From assembly GCF_004331435.1 (NCBI RefSeq), contig NZ_SJKA01000014.1:1-64000 (forward strand): a stretch of 64,000 nucleotides of DNA, written 5' to 3'. The translations under genes were made by a program, and so were the position numbers. This DNA comes from Kribbella sindirgiensis (GTDB lineage Bacteria > Actinomycetota > Actinomycetes > Propionibacteriales > Kribbellaceae). A model generated the notes under the pieces. It saw only the letters and a program-made list of their open reading frames with translations, was not told the origin of the DNA and did not search any database. Positions 58,966 through 64,000 of the stretch are shown piece after piece. Numbering within the stretch: position 1 is the first letter of the stretch; each line of letters opens with the position of its first letter.

Positions 58966-60360
58966 ATGACGAGAGTGAGCAGGTGGGGCAGGCGCGGGAC
59001 TGCCCTCGGCGTGGCCGGGCTGATGCTCGCGGCGGCGGGGTGTGCGAAATCGACGGATCCGGCGGCGTCCGGCGGCGCCGGTAGCGGTATCGACGAGAAG
59101 GCGCCGGTCACCATCACGATCGGCGACCGCCCGACCCCCGACAAGCCGAACGACATCAAGGCGTTCGAGCAGAAGATCAAGGACTTCACGGCGAAGTACC
59201 CGAACATCACGGTGAAGTCGACCGAGACCAAGTGGGAGGCGCAGACCTTCCAGGCCCAGGTGGCCGGCGGCACGCTGCCGACGGTGATGAACATCAGCTT
59301 CACCGAGCCCGCCAACATGATCCCGAACAAGCAGCTCCCGGACATCACCGACGAGCTGAAGCTGGTCGACCTGACCAAGGACCTGAACCCGAACGTGCTG
59401 AAGATCGTCCAGGACGCGAACGGACGGATCTACGGCGTACCGATCGACGTCTTCTCGGTCGGCATCGCCTACAACCGCGCGCTGTTCACCCAGGCCGGCC
59501 TGGACCCGGACAAGCCGCCGACGTCGTGGGACGAGGTCCGTCAGTACGCCAAGCAGATCGCGGACAAGACCGGCAAGGCCGGGTACGCGCAGCTGACCAC
59601 GAACAACACCGGCGGCTGGATGCTGACCACGATGACGTACAGCATGGGCGGCACCGTCGAGAGCCCGGACGGGAAGAAGAGCACCTTCAACGACGCGCCG
59701 ACCAAGAAGGCGCTGCAGCTGCTCAAGGACATGCGCTGGACCGACAACTCGATGGGCAGCCGGTTCCTCTACAACCAGGAAGAGGTCCGGCAGGACTTCG
59801 CGGCCGGCAAGATCGGCATGGTCCTGCAGGCGCCGGACGCGTACGACATGAGCGTGAAGAACTTCGGCATGAAGCCCGCCGACTTCGGTGCGGGCGCTTT
59901 ACCCCAAGACGGCGGCCCGCACGGCACGCTGACCGGCGGCTCGCTGAAGATGATCAGCCCGAAGGCGACCAAGAACGAGGTCGTCGCCGCGCTGAAGTGG
60001 ATCAAGTTCGACCAGTTCGACAAGTACACGACCGAGGCACTCGCCGTGCAGGACGCGAAGACCACGATCGCGGACAAGGGCTTCGTCGGCCGGCCCGGCA
60101 TCAGCCCGCTGAGCCAGGAGACGTACGACCAGTACAACAAGTGGCGTGAGCCGTACGTCAACGTCCCGGTGAAGCAGTTCCAGGGCTACATCGACTCGAC
60201 GACGACGCTGAAGCTGCTGCCCGAGCCGTCGAACAAGGGCCAGGAGGTCTACTCGCTGCTCGACCCGGTGGTGCAGCAGGTGCTGACGAAGAAGGATGCG
60301 GACATCGACAAGCTGCTGAGCGACACCGCCGCGAAGATCGACGCGCGCCTGGCCCGGTAG
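58966..60360 (+). CDS. Sugar ABC transporter substrate-binding lipoprotein
   Basis: 464 residues, lipobox AAAGC (Cys26). SBP_bac_1 fold: APVTITIGDRPTPDKPND, YGVPIDVFSVGIAYNRALF, KIGMVLQAPDAYDMS. Delivers a sugar or sugar acid to the permeases encoded next. One TTA leucine codon occurs at 59899-59901. First gene of an operon that reaches the right edge, without an ATPase gene. Confidence 0.92.
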   Translation: MTRVSRWGRRGTALGVAGLMLAAAGCAKSTDPAASGGAGSGIDEKAPVTITIGDRPTPDKPNDIKAFEQKIKDFTAKYPNITVKSTETKWEAQTFQAQVAGGTLPTVMNISFTEPANMIPNKQLPDITDELKLVDLTKDLNPNVLKIVQDANGRIYGVPIDVFSVGIAYNRALFTQAGLDPDKPPTSWDEVRQYAKQIADKTGKAGYAQLTTNNTGGWMLTTMTYSMGGTVESPDGKKSTFNDAPTKKALQLLKDMRWTDNSMGSRFLYNQEEVRQDFAAGKIGMVLQAPDAYDMSVKNFGMKPADFGAGALPQDGGPHGTLTGGSLKMISPKATKNEVVAALKWIKFDQFDKYTTEALAVQDAKTTIADKGFVGRPGISPLSQETYDQYNKWREPYVNVPVKQFQGYIDSTTTLKLLPEPSNKGQEVYSLLDPVVQQVLTKKDADIDKLLSDTAAKIDARLAR

Positions 60361-60363
60361 CCC

Positions 60364-61278
60364 ATGTTCCAGCAACGAACGCAGAAGTCCGGCCGGAGCG
60401 TTACGACCTGGTATCGCTCCGGCGGGCTCAGCGCGGTCTTCTTCGCCCTGCCCCTGGTCCTGATCTTCCTGTACTTCTCCTGGGGCCCGATCGTCCGCGG
60501 CCTGGTGCTCAGCTTCCAGAAGAACAACCTCGTCGCCCCGCCCGAGTGGGTCGGCATGTCGAACTTCAGCTACGTGCTGACCGACCCGCAACTCCCGCAG
60601 GCGGCTCTCAACACCTTGTACTTCGCCCTGCTGGCCCTCGTCTTCGGATTCCCGGTGCCGCTGTTCCTGGCCGTGTTCATCAGCGAACTACGCAAGACCG
60701 GCTGGCTCTACAACGTGCTGTCCTACCTGCCGGCCGTCGTACCGCCGGTGGCCGCGATCCTGCTGTGGACGTTCTTCTACGACCCGAGTACGGCGGGCGT
60801 GTTCAACTCGATCCTCGGCTGGTTCGGACTCGGGCCGTTCGCCTGGCTGAACTCGCAGACCCTGGCGATGCCGGCGATCGTGCTCGAGGCGACCTGGGCC
60901 GGCGCCGGCGCCACGTCGATCATCTACCTGGCGGCGCTGACCGGCGTACGGACGGAGTTGTACGAGGCGGCCGAGCTGGACGGGGCGGGGATCCGGAGCC
61001 GGGTCTGGCACGTCACGCTGCCGCAGATCCGCGGAATCATCCTGATCATGATGCTGCTGCAGCTGATCGGGACGTTCCAGGTGTTCACCGAACCGTTCCT
61101 GTTCACCGGCGGCGGCCCGAACAACGCCACCACGACGATCCTGCTGCTGATCTACCGGTACGCGTTCATCAACGGCGACTTCGGCGCCGCGACCGCGCTC
61201 AGCGTGCTGCTCGCCGGGGTGCTGTGCGTGCTGTCGGTCGTCTACCACTTCGTCACCCGCCGCTGGAGTACGACATGA
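60364..61278 (+). CDS. Sugar ABC transporter permease, MalF-like
   Basis: 304 residues, six membrane segments after a basic N-terminus, EAA loop YEAAELDGAGIRSRVWHVTL. Starts three bases after the binding-protein stop; its stop overlaps the next start (ATGA at 61275-61278). Confidence 0.92.
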   Translation: MFQQRTQKSGRSVTTWYRSGGLSAVFFALPLVLIFLYFSWGPIVRGLVLSFQKNNLVAPPEWVGMSNFSYVLTDPQLPQAALNTLYFALLALVFGFPVPLFLAVFISELRKTGWLYNVLSYLPAVVPPVAAILLWTFFYDPSTAGVFNSILGWFGLGPFAWLNSQTLAMPAIVLEATWAGAGATSIIYLAALTGVRTELYEAAELDGAGIRSRVWHVTLPQIRGIILIMMLLQLIGTFQVFTEPFLFTGGGPNNATTTILLLIYRYAFINGDFGAATALSVLLAGVLCVLSVVYHFVTRRWSTT

Positions 61279-62168
61279 ACAGTGACACTTCTTGGGAACG
61301 CGGAATCATCTCCTTCGCCGACCGGAAAGTTTCGGTGGTCCGCTACGGGTTGCCGGCGATCCAGGTGCTGCTGTTCATTGGCGTGGTGATCGCCGGCGTC
61401 GGACCCCTGCTCTGGCTGCTCAAGTCCGGTGTCTCCACCAGCCAGGACATCCTGCGCGGCCCGATGCAGCTGTGGCCGTCGGGGATCCAGCCGCAGAACA
61501 TCCCCGACGCCTGGAACCGCGTGCAGATCGGCGCGTACCTGGGCAACACCGCGTTCATCGCGATCGGCTCGATGATCTCGACGCTGTTCGTGTGTACGAC
61601 GGGAGCCTTCGTGCTGAGCATCCTGCGGCCGAAGTGGGGACCGGTCCTCACCGGAGCCGTCCTGGCGACCCTCTTCCTGCCCGGGGTGATCTCCCTGGTC
61701 CCGCTCTACATGACCGTGCTCAAGATGCCCGTCCTGGGCGTCAGCCTGCAGAACACGTTCTGGGCGGTCTGGCTGCCGTCGGCGGCGAGCGCCTTCAACC
61801 TGTTGGTCATCAAGCGGTACTTCGACTCGATCCCGCGCGAGCTGATCGAGGCCGCCCGGATCGACGGGGCGAGCAATATCAGGCTGTTCACGGCACTGAT
61901 CCTGCCGTTGTCGAAGCCGATCGTCGGAGTCGTCGCGCTGCTGACCGTCATCGGTTCGTGGAAGGACTACCTCTGGCCGCTGCTGGTGCTGCCGGACCCA
62001 CGGCTGCAGCCGATCTCGGTCGCCCTGCCGCGGGTGGCCAAGACCACAGAGATCTCCCTGCAGATGAGCGCGCTGTTCCTCGCGGTTCTGATACCCGTCG
62101 TGTTGTTCTTGGTGTTCCAGAAACAGTTCCTGCGCGGCGTGGGAATGGCAGGAGGAATCAAGGAGTGA
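61275..62168 (+). CDS. Sugar ABC transporter permease, MalG-like
   Basis: 297 residues, six membrane segments, EAA loop IEAARIDGASNIRLFTALIL. Partner of the preceding permease. The open frame extends upstream to 60546 but that part is antiparallel to the other permease; the ATG at 61275 is the family start. Overlaps the epimerase start by four bases (GTGA). Confidence 0.92.
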   Translation: MNSDTSWERGIISFADRKVSVVRYGLPAIQVLLFIGVVIAGVGPLLWLLKSGVSTSQDILRGPMQLWPSGIQPQNIPDAWNRVQIGAYLGNTAFIAIGSMISTLFVCTTGAFVLSILRPKWGPVLTGAVLATLFLPGVISLVPLYMTVLKMPVLGVSLQNTFWAVWLPSAASAFNLLVIKRYFDSIPRELIEAARIDGASNIRLFTALILPLSKPIVGVVALLTVIGSWKDYLWPLLVLPDPRLQPISVALPRVAKTTEISLQMSALFLAVLIPVVLFLVFQKQFLRGVGMAGGIKE

Positions 62169-63040
62169 CTGAACTGAACGGTCGGCGGGTGCTGGTGACG
62201 GGGGCCGCTGGGCGGATCGGGTTGACGACGGTCGAGCATCTGAACGCGTTGGGCGCGAAGGTGACCGCGTTGACCAACGTCGAGCACCCGGACCTGAAGG
62301 CGGACCGGGTGCTGATCGGCGACACCCGGTCCGAGACCGACGTGGCCCACGCGCTCGACGGCGTGGAGTACGTCGTACACCTGGCAGCGCTCCCGCATCC
62401 GTCGGCCGGTACGCCGTACGAGGTGTACTCGATCAACGTGGTGTCGACGTTCAACGTGCTGGCCCAGGCCGGTGCGCTCGGCATCGACCGCGCCGTGATC
62501 GCGAGCAGCATCAACGCGACCGGCGTACCGTTCAACCCGCACGAGATCGCGCCGCCGTACTTCCCGTGGGACGAGCAGGCGCCGAACGATGTCGGCGACG
62601 CCTACTCGCTGTCTAAGCAGAACGACGAGAACACCGCGCGGATGGCGTGGCGGCGGTGGGGGATCGATGTGGTGGCGTTCCGGTTCCCGCACGTGAACTC
62701 GCCGGAGGTGCTGCAGGAGATGTCCGACCACGTCCGGGCGCATCCGGGCAGCGGACTGCGGGAGGGCTGGAGTTACCTGGACACCCGGGACGCGGCGTAC
62801 GCCGTCGAGCTCGGGCTGACGGCTCCGCTCTCGGGCGCCCACACTTTCTTCGTCACCGCGAGTACCACCAACGCGCCGTACCCGACCGAGGACCTGCTGG
62901 ACGCGTACGCGCCGGGCGTGCCGCGGTCGCGGCGGTTCGCCGGCCGCGAGGTGCCGATCGACCTGACCGCCGTACGGACCGTGCTCGGCTTCGAGGCCCG
63001 GCACGAACTCGACCTACCCACCCTCTCCCTGGAGACTTGA
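62165..63040 (+). CDS. NAD-dependent epimerase/dehydratase (extended SDR), uronate-dehydrogenase-like
   Basis: 291 residues from a GTG at 62165 with AGGAG directly before. TGAAGRIG nucleotide motif, LAALPHPSA, SSINATGVPF and the catalytic pair in YSLSKQNDE. The compact form and the operon with sugar ABC genes and a mannonate-dehydratase-like enzyme resemble uronate (hexuronate) dehydrogenases, but an epimerase role is equally possible. Confidence 0.83.
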   Translation: MTELNGRRVLVTGAAGRIGLTTVEHLNALGAKVTALTNVEHPDLKADRVLIGDTRSETDVAHALDGVEYVVHLAALPHPSAGTPYEVYSINVVSTFNVLAQAGALGIDRAVIASSINATGVPFNPHEIAPPYFPWDEQAPNDVGDAYSLSKQNDENTARMAWRRWGIDVVAFRFPHVNSPEVLQEMSDHVRAHPGSGLREGWSYLDTRDAAYAVELGLTAPLSGAHTFFVTASTTNAPYPTEDLLDAYAPGVPRSRRFAGREVPIDLTAVRTVLGFEARHELDLPTLSLET

Positions 63041-64000
63041 ATGCCCTCGAACTTCGACCAGCCGTGGCCCGCGCGGGACGACATCCGGATCCGCGAGGTG
63101 AAGGCGATCGTCACGGCACCGCAAGGCATCCCGCTGGTGGTCGTGAAGATCGACACCACCGAGCCGGGCCTGTACGGGCTCGGATGCGCCACCTTCACGC
63201 AGCGTTGGAAGGCGGTCCAGACGTTCGTCGACGAGCACCTGTCGCGGCTGCTCGTCGGCCGCTACCCGGGTGACATCGGCGACCTCACCCGGCTGGCGTC
63301 GTACTCCGGGTACTGGCGCGGCGGACCGGTCACGAACAACGCGATCTCCGGCATCGACCAGGCGCTCTGGGACATCGCCGGCAAGCGCGCCGGTATGCCG
63401 GTGTACGAGCTGCTCGGCGGCAAGGTCCGCGCGGCCGCCGACACCTACATCCACGCCAGCGGGAAGACGATCGAGGACACGATCGACCACGCGCAGAAGC
63501 TGGTCACGCAGGGCTGGCGGCACATCCGCCTGCAGGTCTCGACACCGGGCGGCGGCGGGTACGGCGCTCCGCAGGTGCCGACGCTCTACCCGGATGCGCC
63601 GTACCGCAACGGCTGGTCGGCGCGCGACTACCTGCGGACGACGCCGGAGCTGTTTGCGGAGGCGCGACAGGCGCTACCCGACAACATCGAGCTGTTGCAC
63701 GACGTGCACTCGCGGCTGACGCCGAAGGAGGCCGTGCTGCTCGCGCGATCGCTCGAGCAGCACCGGCTGTTCTTTCTGGAGGATGTGCTCGCGCCTGAGC
63801 TGTGGGATCGGCTGCCTGAGGTACGGGCCGCCTCCCCGGTCCCGCTGGCCGTCGGCGAGCTCACGACGTCGTTCGGCGACGCGGTCCGGCTGATCCGGGA
63901 CGGCGGTGTCGACTTCATCCGCTCGCACGTCTCGGACATCGGCGGTCTCACCCCGGCCCGGAAACTGGCCGATCTCGCCGAGATCTCCGGTGTCCGGACG
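63041..64000 (+). CDS. Mannonate-dehydratase-like enolase superfamily protein (partial, C-terminus off the edge)
   Basis: 320 residues are visible of about 400 expected. N-terminal capping domain, then the barrel with Asp221 in LLHDVHSRLTP, His223, Glu247 in FLEDVL and Glu273 in AVGELTTSFG. These fit the three acidic metal ligands and the base of the ManD/RspA-type subgroup that dehydrates D-mannonate and similar acid sugars. YPDAPYRNGWSARDYLRTTP agrees with ManD. It starts directly after the epimerase stop. Identification as manD needs the missing end, so no symbol is given. Confidence 0.82.
   Translation, partial: MPSNFDQPWPARDDIRIREVKAIVTAPQGIPLVVVKIDTTEPGLYGLGCATFTQRWKAVQTFVDEHLSRLLVGRYPGDIGDLTRLASYSGYWRGGPVTNNAISGIDQALWDIAGKRAGMPVYELLGGKVRAAADTYIHASGKTIEDTIDHAQKLVTQGWRHIRLQVSTPGGGGYGAPQVPTLYPDAPYRNGWSARDYLRTTPELFAEARQALPDNIELLHDVHSRLTPKEAVLLARSLEQHRLFFLEDVLAPELWDRLPEVRAASPVPLAVGELTTSFGDAVRLIRDGGVDFIRSHVSDIGGLTPARKLADLAEISGVRT

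Noticed and set aside
1..64000. CRISPR array, tRNA, rRNA, integrase or insertion sequence
   Set aside because: No regularly spaced repeats, cloverleaf-like sequence, rRNA core motifs or transposase domains were found by reading both strands; short structured RNAs could still be missed by eye.

Overview
The window is high-GC DNA with GTG starts, strong G/C bias at third codon positions and many stop/start overlaps (ATGA, TGATG). Together with an LppX/LprAFG lipoprotein, Pat-type acetyltransferase, DUF5998, DUF2630, DUF7455 and F420/PPOX-type proteins, this indicates an actinomycete. The density of LacI regulators, sugar ABC importers and secreted glycoside hydrolases resembles Kribbella or a related Nocardioidaceae-like soil genus; that genus-level assignment is inference from style and not from a marker gene. 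No rRNA, tRNA, CRISPR array, integrase or transposase was recognised.

Layout. 1-800: edge of an unknown gene, then a repeat-rich non-coding stretch. 0.8-11.6 kb: APH-like kinase, MFS permease, methyltransferase, a polyphosphate kinase 2 relic, a two-component system with a DUF5666-like secreted protein and shared direct-repeat sites, a DUF456 membrane protein, a glycogen-debranching-type glycosidase, and a LysE exporter divergent from a MocR regulator. 11.7-14.4 kb: DUF7455 and parE. 14.5-26.3 kb: a polysaccharide-use island (GH63/MGH1-like glycosidase, LacI regulator with three GGACCNGTCC operators, a large GH10 xylanase with plant-like architecture, a sugar ABC importer without ATPase, and a Gfo/Idh/MocA oxidoreductase). 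26.3-29.9 kb: secreted pyroglutamyl-peptidase-like protein with Ser at the Cys position, two beta-carbonic anhydrases and a sucrase/ferredoxin-like protein. 29.9-34.8 kb: an operon parC - lprG-like lipoprotein - P55-like 14-TM MFS exporter. 34.8-39.5 kb: ABC/FtsX exporter divergent from a NarL-type two-component system. 39.5-47 kb: small conserved proteins, FetB-like permease, AMP-forming acyl-CoA synthetase, ArsB-like permease and an N-GNAT Pat-like protein acetyltransferase, followed by a tandem palindromic repeat. 47-56.3 kb: DUF2087 regulator, P1 peptidase with a C-terminal frameshift, a second ABC/FtsX exporter, DUF5998, a nucleotide pyrophosphatase family protein, an S8 protease, thymidine kinase and rhodanese. 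56.3-64 kb: SDR enzyme, DUF4185 (GH183-like) secreted protein, GNAT, then an operon of a second sugar ABC importer, an NAD-dependent epimerase/dehydrogenase and a mannonate-dehydratase-like enolase superfamily member that runs off the right edge.

How the parts work together. Two carbohydrate loci import sugars released by secreted enzymes. Both lack an ABC ATPase gene and presumably borrow a shared MsiK-type ATPase. parE and parC together would form topoisomerase IV, but here they are about 18 kb apart with the carbohydrate island between them. The most notable items are the parC-lprG-P55 operon, the Cys-to-Ser peptidase, the PPK2 relic, the dispersed palindromic repeat family, and the DUF4185 and plant-type GH10 enzymes.
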